A stretch of 16,593 nucleotides of DNA from the NCBI GenBank assembly GCA_900551635.1, contig URWQ01000010.1, positions 1 through 16,593 of the forward strand. The letters run 5' to 3'. Source of the stretch: an uncultured Collinsella sp. (GTDB taxonomy: Bacteria > Actinomycetota > Coriobacteriia > Coriobacteriales > Coriobacteriaceae). How positions within the stretch are numbered: position 1 is the stretch's first letter; each line of letters begins with the position of its first letter. The translations under genes and the position numbers were made by a program. The notes below the pieces were generated by a model that saw only the letters and a program-made list of their open reading frames with translations, was not told where the DNA came from and did not search any database. Shown in pieces: positions 1 through 8,888 of this stretch.

Positions 1-1
1 C

Positions 2-1171
2 GCGCCTGCCAAACCTCAACGCAACACCGTCGCGCACTCTAAGTCTGTCGGGCATGCTCGACAGACCAGTCGTCCGGTTGTCGGCTCGCAGCTCGGTAAT
101 CGTCCGGCCGCAAAAAAGTCCTCGCGTCCCTCGGTGACGTCAAAGCCTGTTATGGGCGCCAAACCTGCCCGTCCCATGGCAACTCCTAAGCCCTCGACGG
201 GAACTAAGGCGGCGCGTCCGGGTCGCACGCTGGGCGCATCGAAACCGCGCTCGCTGACATCGGTGCCGGCTACCGCCAAGAAGCCTTCGGGTAAAAAAGG
301 CGTCAACCCGTTGTCTTCACTTGGGGCGATGGCAAATAAAACGTCAGACGCCGCTTCTCTCGTTACAGGCAAAGGCAAAATCGTGGGCGGCGTTCTGGCC
401 GTCTTGGCCGTGCTCGTCGTCGTTGCCGTCGTGGTGATCAACTCTGGATTGTTTACCGCCACTGATATTCAGATTCAAGGCAGCGAGCATGTGACGAAGC
501 ACGATGCTATCCAGCTGATCGATTTGCCCGAGGGAACGTCGCTTTTTAACGTCGATCCCGACCAGATTACCGAGGACCTCAAGCAGAACCCGTGGGTCTC
601 GGGCGTGGATGTCCAGCGTCAGTTCCCGCATACGCTCATCATTACGCCTATGGAGCGCAAGGTCATCGCAATTGCCTATATCAGCTCCGATGACCTTGCC
701 TGGGCCATCGGGGATGATGACACCTGGATCGCCCCGCTGTCGACGTCGGTCGAAGTGGATGACCAGGGCAACGTCATCACGACGGGGCAGGGCTCAAATA
801 CCCTGACCGGCATTGATGCCGCGCTGGCGCTCGCTAAGCACTATGGCGCGGTGTTGTTGACTGATGTCTCGGCGGATGTCGCTCCGGTTTCCGGCCAGGC
901 GGTGAGCTCCAAGGCCGTTAAGGCTGGCTTGGATTATGTGCGTGGTTTTTCGAGCGAGTTCTTGGGACAAGTCAAGGATATTTCCACGCCTTCGGTCGAA
1001 GCCATCTCGGCAAACCTCAATAACGGCATTGAGGTGTCGCTGGGTGATTCGAACGATATCGTCAAGAAGGAGCGCGTAGTCACCAAGCTGCTTTCGCAGG
1101 TAGAGGGCGTAACGTATATCAATGTGCGCTCTCCGGGTAACTATACATTTAGGAACGCTCCGACCTCGTAG
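2..1171 (+). CDS. ftsQ: Cell division protein FtsQ/DivIB, 5' partial
   Basis: The reading frame is open from the first bases of the window to a TAG stop, so the start lies upstream; an internal GTG at 134 is not a convincing start. About 389 residues are visible. The first ~125 are a basic, Lys/Arg/Pro/Ser/Thr-rich cytoplasmic tail of low complexity. A single hydrophobic segment (nt ~377-446, GGVLAVLAVLVVVAVVVINS) is followed by a POTRA domain (nt ~452-670, from FTATDIQIQG to TPMERKVIAI) and a beta-type extracytoplasmic domain ending at the stop. This is the FtsQ/DivIB layout: a bitopic divisome protein that links early Z-ring components to FtsB/FtsL and septal wall synthesis. ftsZ follows directly, as in other actinobacteria. 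The basic tail is much longer than the roughly 25-residue cytoplasmic tail of E. coli FtsQ. Confidence 0.93.
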   Translation, partial: APAKPQRNTVAHSKSVGHARQTSRPVVGSQLGNRPAAKKSSRPSVTSKPVMGAKPARPMATPKPSTGTKAARPGRTLGASKPRSLTSVPATAKKPSGKKGVNPLSSLGAMANKTSDAASLVTGKGKIVGGVLAVLAVLVVVAVVVINSGLFTATDIQIQGSEHVTKHDAIQLIDLPEGTSLFNVDPDQITEDLKQNPWVSGVDVQRQFPHTLIITPMERKVIAIAYISSDDLAWAIGDDDTWIAPLSTSVEVDDQGNVITTGQGSNTLTGIDAALALAKHYGAVLLTDVSADVAPVSGQAVSSKAVKAGLDYVRGFSSEFLGQVKDISTPSVEAISANLNNGIEVSLGDSNDIVKKERVVTKLLSQVEGVTYINVRSPGNYTFRNAPTS

Positions 1172-1244
1172 CGCTGGTTGATGCTTTGTTGAGGGGTCAT
1201 ACCACGCCGTTTATCTGGTTTGTTTGGTTTTCACGGTCAATTAT

Positions 1245-1277
1245 TTGACTGATACGTTCATAATGTGCAACCATAAT
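1245..1277 (+). promoter_or_regulatory. Possible ftsZ promoter, weak
   Basis: The 198-bp ftsQ-ftsZ gap is AT-rich compared with its flanks. It contains TTGACT (1245-1250) and CATAAT (1272-1277), but the 21-nt spacer is too long for a normal sigma-70 promoter, and no better pair was found. Downstream, TTTAC-n-TTT occurs twice (1282-1290 and 1294-1301). A separate ftsZ promoter is likely from the gap length, but this exact assignment is only a guess. Confidence 0.25.
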
Positions 1278-1358
1278 ACGGTTTACCTTTGCATTTACTT
1301 TCAACCTGAAGGTTAATGTGCGCGGGGTCGACCCATGCTATGGCTATAACCTTTGTTC

Positions 1359-1363
1359 GGAGG
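1359..1363 (+). promoter_or_regulatory. Shine-Dalgarno site that sets the ftsZ start
   Basis: GGAGG lies 6 nt before ATG 1370. The frame stays open to an upstream ATG at 1316, but that one has only a weak AAGG very close to it. The GGAGG spacing and the usual FtsZ N-terminus both favour 1370. Confidence 0.8.
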
Positions 1364-1369
1364 ACCGAC

Positions 1370-2524
1370 ATGCACGAGACAGAGATCAACAACTACCTTG
1401 CCGTCATTAAGGTGGTCGGCGTCGGCGGCGGCGGTACCAACGCGGTCAATCGAATGATCGAAGAGGGCATCCGCGGCGTCGAGTTTGTTGCCATCAACAC
1501 CGATGCTCAGGCACTCGCGATCTCTGATGCCGATATCAAGGTGCACATCGGCACCGACCTTACCCGCGGCCTGGGCGCCGGCGCCAACCCCGAGGTTGGC
1601 CGCAAGGCTGCCGATGAGTCCCGCGACGACATTGCCGAGGCGCTCGCTGGCGCTGACATGGTGTTCATCACCTGCGGCGAGGGCGGTGGCACCGGTACCG
1701 GCGCTGCTCCCATCGTTGCCGATATCGCGATGAACGAGGTCGGTGCGCTGACCGTCGCCGTCGTGACCAAGCCCTTCACCTTCGAGGGCCGCAAGCGCAA
1801 GAAGAGCGCCGAGGAGGGCATTAAGACCCTCTCCGATTGCGTCGACACCATGATCGTCATCCCTAACGATAAGCTGCTCGACATCGCCGAGAAGAAGACC
1901 ACCATGCTCGAGGCCTTCGCGATTGCCGATGGCGTCCTTTCCCAGGGCACCCAGGGCATCACCGACCTCATCACCGTCCCCGGTATCATCAACTTGGACT
2001 TCGCCGATGTTAAGACCATCATGAAGCAGGCCGGTACCGCCATGATGGGTATCGGTACCTCTTCTGGGGATACCCGTGCCGTCGACGCTGCCCAGCAGGC
2101 CATCTCCAGCCCGCTGCTCGAGAGCTCCATCGATGGCGCCACGCGCGTGCTGCTCTCCATCGCCGGTTCCAAGGACCTGGGCATCCAGGAGATCAGCGAC
2201 GCCGCCGACGTTGTCGCCAACGCCGTCGACCCCGAGGCCAACATCATCTTCGGTACCGTTGTCGACGAGTCCCTGGGCGATCAGGTGCGTATCACCGTCA
2301 TCGCTACGGGCTTCTCCGACTCCAACGTCAACCGTCAGGACGAGCTCTTTGCTGCTCAGCAGTCTCAGAGCAAGGCCGCTGCCTCCGCTGAGCCGCAGCG
2401 CACCGCTCCTGCCACGAGCCCGGCTCAGGCCGCTCCGACCCGCAACGTCGGTGGCACCGAGCTTCCTAACTTCGGCAACGATCAGTTCGAGCTTCCCGAC
2501 TTCCTGAAGCGCGGTAGCTTCTAA
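1370..2524 (+). CDS. ftsZ: Cell division GTPase FtsZ
   Basis: A 384-residue tubulin-like GTPase that polymerises at midcell and scaffolds the divisome. The N-terminal GTP-binding domain shows [11 protein letters not shown] (residues ~19-29) and the tubulin signature GGGTGTG (105-111, in [14 protein letters not shown]). The T7 synergy loop NLDFADV (208-214) supplies the catalytic Asp residues. After residue ~315 comes an Ala/Ser/Gln-rich linker, then a conserved C-terminal peptide [11 protein letters not shown], which in this family binds the membrane tether. No ftsA is seen nearby while sepF is, so SepF is the likely tether. The start is chosen from GGAGG 6 nt upstream. Codon use is strongly biased to C-ending codons, as expected for a highly expressed gene. 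A hairpin terminator follows. Confidence 0.98.
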   Translation: MHETEINNYLAVIKVVGVGGGGTNAVNRMIEEGIRGVEFVAINTDAQALAISDADIKVHIGTDLTRGLGAGANPEVGRKAADESRDDIAEALAGADMVFITCGEGGGTGTGAAPIVADIAMNEVGALTVAVVTKPFTFEGRKRKKSAEEGIKTLSDCVDTMIVIPNDKLLDIAEKKTTMLEAFAIADGVLSQGTQGITDLITVPGIINLDFADVKTIMKQAGTAMMGIGTSSGDTRAVDAAQQAISSPLLESSIDGATRVLLSIAGSKDLGIQEISDAADVVANAVDPEANIIFGTVVDESLGDQVRITVIATGFSDSNVNRQDELFAAQQSQSKAAASAEPQRTAPATSPAQAAPTRNVGGTELPNFGNDQFELPDFLKRGSF

Positions 2525-2550
2525 GTCGTTCTTTGCATTGTTGTGCACAG

Positions 2551-2579
2551 GGGCGTGTCCGTATGGACGCGCCCTTTTT
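2551..2579 (+). terminator. Rho-independent terminator after ftsZ
   Basis: GGGCGTGTCC (2551-2560), loop GTAT, GGACGCGCCC (2565-2574): a 10-bp stem with one G-U pair, followed by TTTTT. It lies 26 nt after the ftsZ stop and separates ftsZ from the pgeF-pst operon. Confidence 0.92.
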
Positions 2580-2611
2580 ATTTCGACTTTGTAAACTAGA
2601 ACCTCCAATCT

Positions 2612-2629
2612 CTTTACGTTCCCTTTACG
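2612..2629 (+). promoter_or_regulatory. PHO-box-like direct repeat upstream of pgeF-pst
   Basis: CTTTACG (2612-2618), TTCC, CTTTACG (2623-2629): two identical 7-mers with an 11-bp period. PhoB/PhoP-type phosphate regulators bind 7-bp direct repeats separated by 4 bp, so the geometry fits although the bases differ from the E. coli box. It lies ahead of an operon encoding the phosphate importer. Assignment to a PhoP-like regulator is inference. The 20-nt distance to the candidate -10 is longer than the classic layout. Confidence 0.45.
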
Positions 2630-2647
2630 ATTGCCTCCAGCGCAGCA

Positions 2648-2655
2648 GGTATCCT
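2648..2655 (+). promoter_or_regulatory. Candidate -10 element for pgeF-pst
   Basis: GGTATCCT (TATCCT as the -10 hexamer) ends 79 nt before the pgeF ATG and follows the PHO-box-like repeat. It matches the GGTAYMMT pattern found before four other genes here. No good -35 is seen, as in activator-dependent promoters. Two small hairpins (ACAGCC/GGCTGT and GCGGC/GCCGC) lie between it and the gene. Confidence 0.4.
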
Positions 2656-2734
2656 TTTAGAGAAGTATGACAGCCGTATAAACGCGGGCTGTAGCGGCGA
2701 TGCCGCGGTACTTGTGTTATTAGGAGGCTTTAGT

Positions 2735-3535
2735 ATGGCAGCACGTGCGGACAACGTTTCGCGTGTCGACCATGATGGAGTTACGTTGGTGGAGGGCGCG
2801 ACATCCGATGTTCGCTTTGCCTTCACCGAGCGCGCCGGTGGCGTTTCCGAAGATGCGTACTCCTCACTCAACTTGGGCTCGCATGTTGGTGATGACCCCT
2901 TTGCTGTTCAAGAAAATCGTCGTCGTGCGCTCGAAGCTATGGGTGCCGCCGAGTGCGATCACAACCTGCTCGTTCCCAATCAGGTCCATGGTGATCATAT
3001 CGTTGCGGTGACCTCGAACGGCGCCGATGACCTTGAGGACGTTCGCGAGCAGATTGCCGAGGGCTGTGATGCCATCGTCTGCACGGCGCATAACGTGCCC
3101 GTGCTGCTCTGCTTTGCCGACTGCGTTCCCGTGGTGCTGGTGGCCCCTGGCGGATTTGCCGTGGTGCACTCCGGTTGGAAGGGCACGATTGCACGTATTT
3201 CCGCCAAGGCGTGCCAGGCGCTTTGCGATGCTGCCGGCTGCGATGCGAGCAACGTTTCCGCCTATATCGGCCCCCATATCTTGGGTGACGAATATGAGGT
3301 ATCCCAGGAACTCATGGATCGCTTTGCCGCCGAGTTCTCTTGCATCGATGCGAGTGCCTCTCGCATGCTCGATCTTTCCGCTGCCATTCGCGAGGCGCTG
3401 GTAGATGTCGGTGTCGACGCGGATAATATCGTGGATACCCAGCTTTCGACTGTGCGTCAGAACGACCGCTTTTATTCCTACCGTAACGAGGACGGCACCT
3501 GTGGGCGCCATGCTGCGATCGGCGTGATGCTATGA
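2735..3535 (+). CDS. pgeF: PgeF/YlmD laccase-domain protein (DUF152 family)
   Basis: A 266-residue protein of the YfiH/LACC1 family. Metal-site motifs are visible: NQVHGDH (His85), FADCVPV (Cys130) and VHSGWKGT (His145). Family members have been described as purine nucleoside phosphorylase/adenosine deaminase-type enzymes and, in E. coli (PgeF), as a peptidoglycan editing factor that prevents L-Ser replacing L-Ala in the stem peptide. The exact substrate here cannot be read from sequence. In Gram-positive bacteria it is ylmD, next to ftsZ, which matches its position. The start is chosen from AGGAGG (2722-2727), 7 nt before ATG; an in-frame upstream start lacks such a site. The TGA stop overlaps the pstS ATG (ATGA), suggesting translational coupling. 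Confidence 0.92.
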   Translation: MAARADNVSRVDHDGVTLVEGATSDVRFAFTERAGGVSEDAYSSLNLGSHVGDDPFAVQENRRRALEAMGAAECDHNLLVPNQVHGDHIVAVTSNGADDLEDVREQIAEGCDAIVCTAHNVPVLLCFADCVPVVLVAPGGFAVVHSGWKGTIARISAKACQALCDAAGCDASNVSAYIGPHILGDEYEVSQELMDRFAAEFSCIDASASRMLDLSAAIREALVDVGVDADNIVDTQLSTVRQNDRFYSYRNEDGTCGRHAAIGVML

Positions 3536-4368
3536 GAAAGATCGTATCGGTCCTGAGCGCCGCTGTGCTTACGCTTACGCTGTGCGCCTGTTCTTCGGGA
3601 TCTTCTACCTCTTCCATTACCGTCGCCGGCTCCACGACCTGCCTTCCTATCGCCGAGATTGCGGCCGAGGGCTTTAAGGAGGAGACCGGCATCGACGTGC
3701 TCGTTTCCGGTTTGGGTTCTTCCGCTGGCATCGAGGCCGTCAGCGCCGGCACAGCCGATATCGCCAGCTCCTCCCGTGGACTCAATGCCGACGAACAGGA
3801 TCTGGGCCTGACTCCCATCGTCATTGCCCACGACGGTATCGCGGTCATCGTGAACGACGATAACCCGGTCGATAACCTCTCGACCGAGCAGCTCCGCGAT
3901 ATTTACGCCGGCAAGATCACCAACTGGAAAGAAGTCGGTGGCGAGGACCTGAGGATCCAGGTCATCAATCGAGATGAGGCGTCCGGCACGCGTGAGGCCT
4001 TCCGCACCATCGTGATGGACGGCACCCCGTTCGATCGCCGCTCGGCCGTTCTTTCGGGCACGGGCCAGGTGCGCGACGTGGTATCTCGTTCGCGCGGTGC
4101 CATTGGCTACATTTCGCTGGGCTTCGTCGATAGTCTCAACGTCAAGACCTCGGTCAAGGCCGTCTCGGTCAATCATGTTGAGGCGTCCGAGAAGACGGTC
4201 GCGAGCGGCGGCTATCCCATCTCACGCGACCTTTACTTCTTTGTGAAGGGTGCGCCTTCGCAGCAGGCGCAGGATTACATCGACTATGTGACGTCCGAAA
4301 AGATGGACAAGCAGATTCGCGAGGCGGGCTTTATTCCCGTCACCAACGACGAGAAGGGGAGTGAGTAG
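3532..4368 (+). CDS. pstS: Phosphate ABC transporter substrate-binding lipoprotein PstS
   Basis: A 278-residue lipoprotein. The signal peptide MRKIVSVLSAAVLTLTLCAC ends in lipobox LCAC with Cys20 as the likely lipidated residue. The mature protein shows the phosphate-binding features AGSTTC, SGLGSSAGIE, DIASSSR and the strongly conserved RDEASGTREAF. It captures orthophosphate outside the membrane for PstCA. The length fits the short Gram-positive PstS type. The ATG overlaps the pgeF stop by four bases, so translation is probably coupled to pgeF. It is the first of the co-directional genes pstS, pstC, pstA, pstB and phoU. Confidence 0.96.
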   Translation: MRKIVSVLSAAVLTLTLCACSSGSSTSSITVAGSTTCLPIAEIAAEGFKEETGIDVLVSGLGSSAGIEAVSAGTADIASSSRGLNADEQDLGLTPIVIAHDGIAVIVNDDNPVDNLSTEQLRDIYAGKITNWKEVGGEDLRIQVINRDEASGTREAFRTIVMDGTPFDRRSAVLSGTGQVRDVVSRSRGAIGYISLGFVDSLNVKTSVKAVSVNHVEASEKTVASGGYPISRDLYFFVKGAPSQQAQDYIDYVTSEKMDKQIREAGFIPVTNDEKGSE

Positions 4369-4369
4369 C

Positions 4370-5296
4370 ATGGAAGCACAGGAAAACTCCCAGACTGAGC
4401 AGAATGTTCAGACGCCCAAGAAGCGCGAGCTGGCGCTCGTATCGCACAGTACCTATATCAAGGAGAAGGCGCTGCAGTGGATCTTCTTTGCCTGCGCGTT
4501 CTTGGCGGTCGTTACCGTCATCCTGATTTTTGTCTTTACCACGTACTCGGCGCTGCCCGTCTTTACTGACATCGGTCTGGCGGACTTCTTTAGCTTTACG
4601 TGGGCGCCTTCCGAGGGCCACTACGGCATCTTGTCGCTGCTTGCCGGCTCGGGTCTGGTGACCGTCGGTGCGCTCGCCATGGGCGTGCCGCTGGGCGTGG
4701 GTACGGCCGTTTACCTGGTCGAGATTGCCAGCAAGCGCGTGCGCAAGCTCATCAGCCCCGCCGTTGACCTGCTGGCGGGCATACCCTCCATCATCTACGG
4801 CTTCTTTGGCATGATCATCATCCGCCCGTTTATCGCACAACTGACCGGCGGCCTTGGTTTTGGTGCGCTGACGGCGTGGTTTGTGCTCGCCATCATGATC
4901 GTCCCTACCATCACCACGCTCACCATCGATGCTCTCAATTCCATTCCCATGGGCATTCGCGAGGCATCGTATGCCATGGGCGCCACCAAGTGGCAGACCA
5001 TCTATAAGGTCGTGCTACCTGCCGCGAAGCTGGGTATCGTTGATGCCATCGTGCTGGGTATGGGCCGTGCCATCGGCGAGACCATGGCCGTGCTCATGGT
5101 CGTAGGTAACGCCCCGGTTATTCCCGACAGCATTGCGAGCCCCATCTCGACGCTCACGAGCCAGATTGCGCTCGACATGAGCTATTCCTCGGGTCTGCAC
5201 CGCTCGGCGCTGTTCGGCATGGGTGTGGTCCTGTTTATCATCTCCGCCACACTGGTGGGCATCGTCCGTCTGATTTCCAAGAAGAAGAGGGGGTAG
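4370..5296 (+). CDS. pstC: Phosphate ABC transporter permease PstC
   Basis: A 308-residue inner-membrane permease with about six hydrophobic segments, starting with LQWIFFACAFLAVVTVILIF. The binding-protein-dependent permease EAA loop is visible as IREASYAMGATKWQTIYKVVLP, followed by AIGETMAVLMVVGN, which is typical of PstC. With PstA it forms the channel for phosphate. ATG 4370 is preferred over an in-frame GTG at 4361 because GGGGA lies 9 nt before the ATG but directly abuts the GTG. One base separates the pstS stop from this ATG, so the genes are tightly coupled. Confidence 0.95.
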   Translation: MEAQENSQTEQNVQTPKKRELALVSHSTYIKEKALQWIFFACAFLAVVTVILIFVFTTYSALPVFTDIGLADFFSFTWAPSEGHYGILSLLAGSGLVTVGALAMGVPLGVGTAVYLVEIASKRVRKLISPAVDLLAGIPSIIYGFFGMIIIRPFIAQLTGGLGFGALTAWFVLAIMIVPTITTLTIDALNSIPMGIREASYAMGATKWQTIYKVVLPAAKLGIVDAIVLGMGRAIGETMAVLMVVGNAPVIPDSIASPISTLTSQIALDMSYSSGLHRSALFGMGVVLFIISATLVGIVRLISKKKRG

Positions 5297-5299
5297 GCT

Positions 5300-6205
5300 A
5301 TGTCCGATTCCGTTGACACGACGGTCGATACGACCTCGTCGCGCGAGCGCATCAAGCGTGCCCTTTCCCACGGCAAGAAGGGCCGCATCAACAAGGACCT
5401 GTCCAACAAGATCATGCTTGGCGTGTTCCGTGCCGCTGCCTACATCACCACGCTGGTGCTGGTCGCTATCATCGCCTACGTGGTCATCAACGGCCTGCCA
5501 CACATCTCGCTCGACTTTATCTTCGGTTGGCCCCAGGGCGTCAACGCCGAGGGCGGTATTTGGCCCACGATCGTCTCGACCGTCTATGTGACGGCGCTCG
5601 CCATGCTTATCTGCACGCCGATCGCTGTGCTGGCAGCCGTCTATCTGGCCGAGTACGCCAAGCAGGGCAAGGTCGTCGAGCTCATTCGCTACGCTGCTGA
5701 CGCTTTGGCCTCGGTGCCCTCCATCGTTATGGGTCTGTTTGGCTACGCCTTGTTTGTCGAGGCCATGGGCTTGGGCCTTTCGATGGTCTCTGCCGCCCTG
5801 GCACTCGCGCTCTTGATGCTTCCCATCGTCATGCGCACCACCGAAGAGGCCATTCGCGCCGTTCCGCGCTATATCCGTTGGGGCGCGTACGGTCTGGGCG
5901 CCACCAAGTGGCAGGTTGTCTCCAAGATCGTGCTTCCTTCTGCCTTTGGCCGTATTGCCACGGGCATCGTCCTCGCCATCGGCCGTGCCATTGGCGAGAC
6001 CGCGGTGGTGCTCTACACCATGGGGCAGGCCATCAATCTACCTATTTCGCCGCTCGATTCCGGCCGCCCCATGACGGTTCACCTGTACCTGCTTGCCAAC
6101 GACGGCATCAACATGAACGCAGCCTACGGCACCGCGCTCTTGCTGATGGTGATCATTCTGGCCTTCAACCTGTTTGCGCGCTTCCTGTCGCGCAAGCGTC
6201 GCTAG
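5300..6205 (+). CDS. pstA: Phosphate ABC transporter permease PstA
   Basis: A 301-residue permease with six predicted membrane segments, the first at about residues 43-67. The EAA loop (VPRYIRWGAYGLGATKWQVV) and the following AIGRAIGETAVVLYTMGQA mark the PstA family. It pairs with PstC to form the membrane pore. It starts 3 nt after the pstC stop, with GAGGGGG overlapping the end of pstC as ribosome site. The charged N-terminus, about 40 residues rich in Ser, Thr, Asp and Lys, is cytoplasmic. pstB follows after 12 nt. Confidence 0.95.
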   Translation: MSDSVDTTVDTTSSRERIKRALSHGKKGRINKDLSNKIMLGVFRAAAYITTLVLVAIIAYVVINGLPHISLDFIFGWPQGVNAEGGIWPTIVSTVYVTALAMLICTPIAVLAAVYLAEYAKQGKVVELIRYAADALASVPSIVMGLFGYALFVEAMGLGLSMVSAALALALLMLPIVMRTTEEAIRAVPRYIRWGAYGLGATKWQVVSKIVLPSAFGRIATGIVLAIGRAIGETAVVLYTMGQAINLPISPLDSGRPMTVHLYLLANDGINMNAAYGTALLLMVIILAFNLFARFLSRKRR

Positions 6206-6217
6206 TTAAGGAGTCCC

Positions 6218-7021
<804 letters not shown>

Positions 7022-7046
7022 TCGGTGCGACTAGTCCCAAGCCGAT

Positions 7047-7093
7047 CGGACCTGGTCCGGTGCGTATTCACTGTGCGGGCGGCATGACCGCAC
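7047..7093 (+). other. Two small hairpins between pstB and phoU
   Basis: CGGACC-T-GGTCCG (7047-7059) is a 13-bp palindrome. It is followed by GTGCGG (7073-7078) and CCGCAC (7088-7093) with a 9-nt loop. There is no T-tract, so these are unlikely to terminate transcription. Roles in mRNA stability or processing between the importer and phoU are possible but not shown. Confidence 0.4.
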
Positions 7094-7113
7094 CCAACTG
7101 ATTGGAGTGAACC

Positions 7114-7971
7114 ATGCGCAAACTGTTTTCCCGTCAGCTCATCGAGGCCCGCCACGAGATGCTGAGCATCTACGAGGCCGTCGATCTGGCCCTCCACGAT
7201 GCCGTGAAGGCCTATGTGACCGACGACCGCAAGCTCGCCACCAAGACCAAGAAGCGCACGCTTTCGATTGACGCACGCTGCGCCAACCTGGAGGCCGTCT
7301 GCTACAACCTGATCGCCACGCAGTCACCGGTCGCCTCCGACTTCCGCCTGCTTCAGACGATCATCTACGTCGACTTTAACCTGCAGCGCATGACCGATAA
7401 GGTTCGCCAGATCTGCCGCGCCACGCGTCATATGATCAAGGCCGATATCTCGCTGCCCAAGGAGCTTGTCGGCACGGTCGAGGCCGAGGCTGAGGCCGTC
7501 TACCAGGTGCTGGGCTCTTCGCTTTCCGCGCTCGTCACCAATGACATGTCCATCATTTGCAACTTGGCCGTCGAGGACGAGCCAGTGCACGCCGCCTACG
7601 AGAAGTTCTTCCGCACCTTTAACCGTATGGATACGGGCGACTTTATGGACGACGACAGCAACTATGACGACCTGCGCCGCGCTATCATGGTTTCGCGCTA
7701 CCTCGATCGCATCGCTTCGATTTCCATCGATGCCGCTTGCCGTCTGACCTTCCTGTTGACTGGTCAGCGCATGAATGCCGGCGATATCGCCCGCACTGAT
7801 GAGGATGAGCTTGAGAGCATGCGTGTGCCTTCGGGCGAGGGTGTTATCATGAGGCCCGCCGTCGACGCGCACTACGTTGCCAAGGTGCCCGTTAACGAGG
7901 TCAGCGAGGGTCTTCGCTACCTGTTCGATCATCTTGAGGACGAGGACGATGGCGAGGACGACGAGGAGTAA
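7114..7971 (+). CDS. phoU: Phosphate signalling regulator PhoU
   Basis: A 285-residue, mainly helical protein with two PhoU repeats. The N-terminus (RKLFSRQLIEARHEMLSIY) and segments such as TQSPVASDFRLLQTIIYVDF and VSRYLDRIASISIDAACR match the family's metal-binding helices. PhoU usually links PstSCAB to a PhoR/PhoP-type two-component system and represses the pho regulon when phosphate is plentiful. It is longer than the ~220-240 residues common in PhoU; the extra C-terminal part ends in a highly acidic tail (EDEDDGEDDEE). GGAG lies 6 nt before the ATG. It is the last gene of the pst block and is followed by a GC-rich hairpin. Confidence 0.93.
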   Translation: MRKLFSRQLIEARHEMLSIYEAVDLALHDAVKAYVTDDRKLATKTKKRTLSIDARCANLEAVCYNLIATQSPVASDFRLLQTIIYVDFNLQRMTDKVRQICRATRHMIKADISLPKELVGTVEAEAEAVYQVLGSSLSALVTNDMSIICNLAVEDEPVHAAYEKFFRTFNRMDTGDFMDDDSNYDDLRRAIMVSRYLDRIASISIDAACRLTFLLTGQRMNAGDIARTDEDELESMRVPSGEGVIMRPAVDAHYVAKVPVNEVSEGLRYLFDHLEDEDDGEDDEE

Positions 7972-8008
7972 GTAATCCTGTTCGTCGAAAGATTGTAAAT
8001 ACCGAAGC

Positions 8009-8040
8009 GAGCGCGGCCTTGCACATGCGGGGCCGCGCTC
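8009..8040 (+). terminator. Terminator-like hairpin after phoU
   Basis: GAGCGCGGCC (8009-8018) and GGCCGCGCTC (8031-8040) form a perfect 10-bp stem with a 12-nt loop. The tail is only TTGCGTT, so termination may be partial and yggS may receive read-through from the pst operon. Confidence 0.62.
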
Positions 8041-8090
8041 TTGCGTTAGCATGGGACTACTTGTTTGGCTGTCAGCGGAGGCGATTAGCA

Positions 8091-8828
8091 ATGGATAACT
8101 ATTTGGACTTGATGCGCGCTCGCCGCGAGCAGATTCTGGAACGTTTTTATGCGGCGCTCGATCGCGCGGGCCGCCCCCACGACGCCGCGCGCCTCATTGC
8201 CGTGTCCAAGACCGTTGGTGTCGATGAGACCGTTGCCGCCATCCAGGCGGGGTATCGCCATTTTGCCGAGAACCGCCCGCAGGAGCTGGTTCGCAAGCTC
8301 ACGGGTCTGGCGGAGCATCCGGAGCTGCCCGAGGTGCGCTTCGATATGATCGGCAACCTGCAGACCAATAAGATCAATGCGGTGCTGGGCTCAGCCGAGC
8401 TGATTCACTCGGTGGGTTCGCTGCATCTGGCGCAGGCGATCTCGAGCCGTGCTGTCCGCAAGATTGAGGCAGGCGAGCTCACTGGCCTCCAGCGTGTGCT
8501 CATTGAGGTCAATGTGAGTGGTGAGGAGTCGAAGGGAGGCTTTTCGCCCGATGAGATTCGCGCCGCCGCGGGTGAGCTTGCGGAACTTGAGGGAATTTGC
8601 GTACAGGGGCTTATGACTATGGCGCCCCGGGGGAATAAGGATGTGGCACGCCGCACCTTTGCGGGGCTTCGTGAGCTGAGGGATGAGCTGGAGGTGGCGC
8701 ATCCCGATTTGAACCTGCCTGAGCTTTCCTGCGGCATGAGCGAGGACTTTGAGTCTGCCCTTGAGGAGGGCTCTACGCTCGTTCGCCTGGGCAGGGTAGT
8801 ATTTAGCCCGGAGTTTGCAGTAAAATAA
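8091..8828 (+). CDS. yggS: PLP homeostasis protein YggS/YlmE
   Basis: A 245-residue member of the PLP-binding YggS/PROSC family, which has a single-domain alanine-racemase-like barrel and acts in vitamin B6 and amino-acid homeostasis rather than as an enzyme. The PLP-binding lysine is Lys40 in LIAVSK. Further family motifs are FAENRPQEL, IGNLQTNK, VNVSGEESKGGF, GLMTMAP and LSCGMSEDFESALEEGSTLVRLG. ATG 8091 is chosen over upstream in-frame starts because GGAGG lies 9 nt before it and the family begins here. In Gram-positive division clusters it is ylmE, immediately before sepF, as seen here. Confidence 0.94.
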   Translation: MDNYLDLMRARREQILERFYAALDRAGRPHDAARLIAVSKTVGVDETVAAIQAGYRHFAENRPQELVRKLTGLAEHPELPEVRFDMIGNLQTNKINAVLGSAELIHSVGSLHLAQAISSRAVRKIEAGELTGLQRVLIEVNVSGEESKGGFSPDEIRAAAGELAELEGICVQGLMTMAPRGNKDVARRTFAGLRELRDELEVAHPDLNLPELSCGMSEDFESALEEGSTLVRLGRVVFSPEFAVK

Positions 8829-8888
8829 GGCTCTGAAGTGCGCACTGATTATCGGGGCGCCTGCACTAAACCGCGAGAGGACACAACC

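Noticed and set aside
1316..1369. Upstream in-frame ATG extending FtsZ by 18 residues
   Set aside because: The extension is not FtsZ-like, and the GGAGG site fits ATG 1370 far better.
1313..2608. Long open frame (431 codons) on the minus strand opposite ftsZ
   Set aside because: It lies opposite the strongly biased ftsZ codons, has a repetitive Gly/Asp/Val composition and no recognisable motif; a codon-bias shadow.
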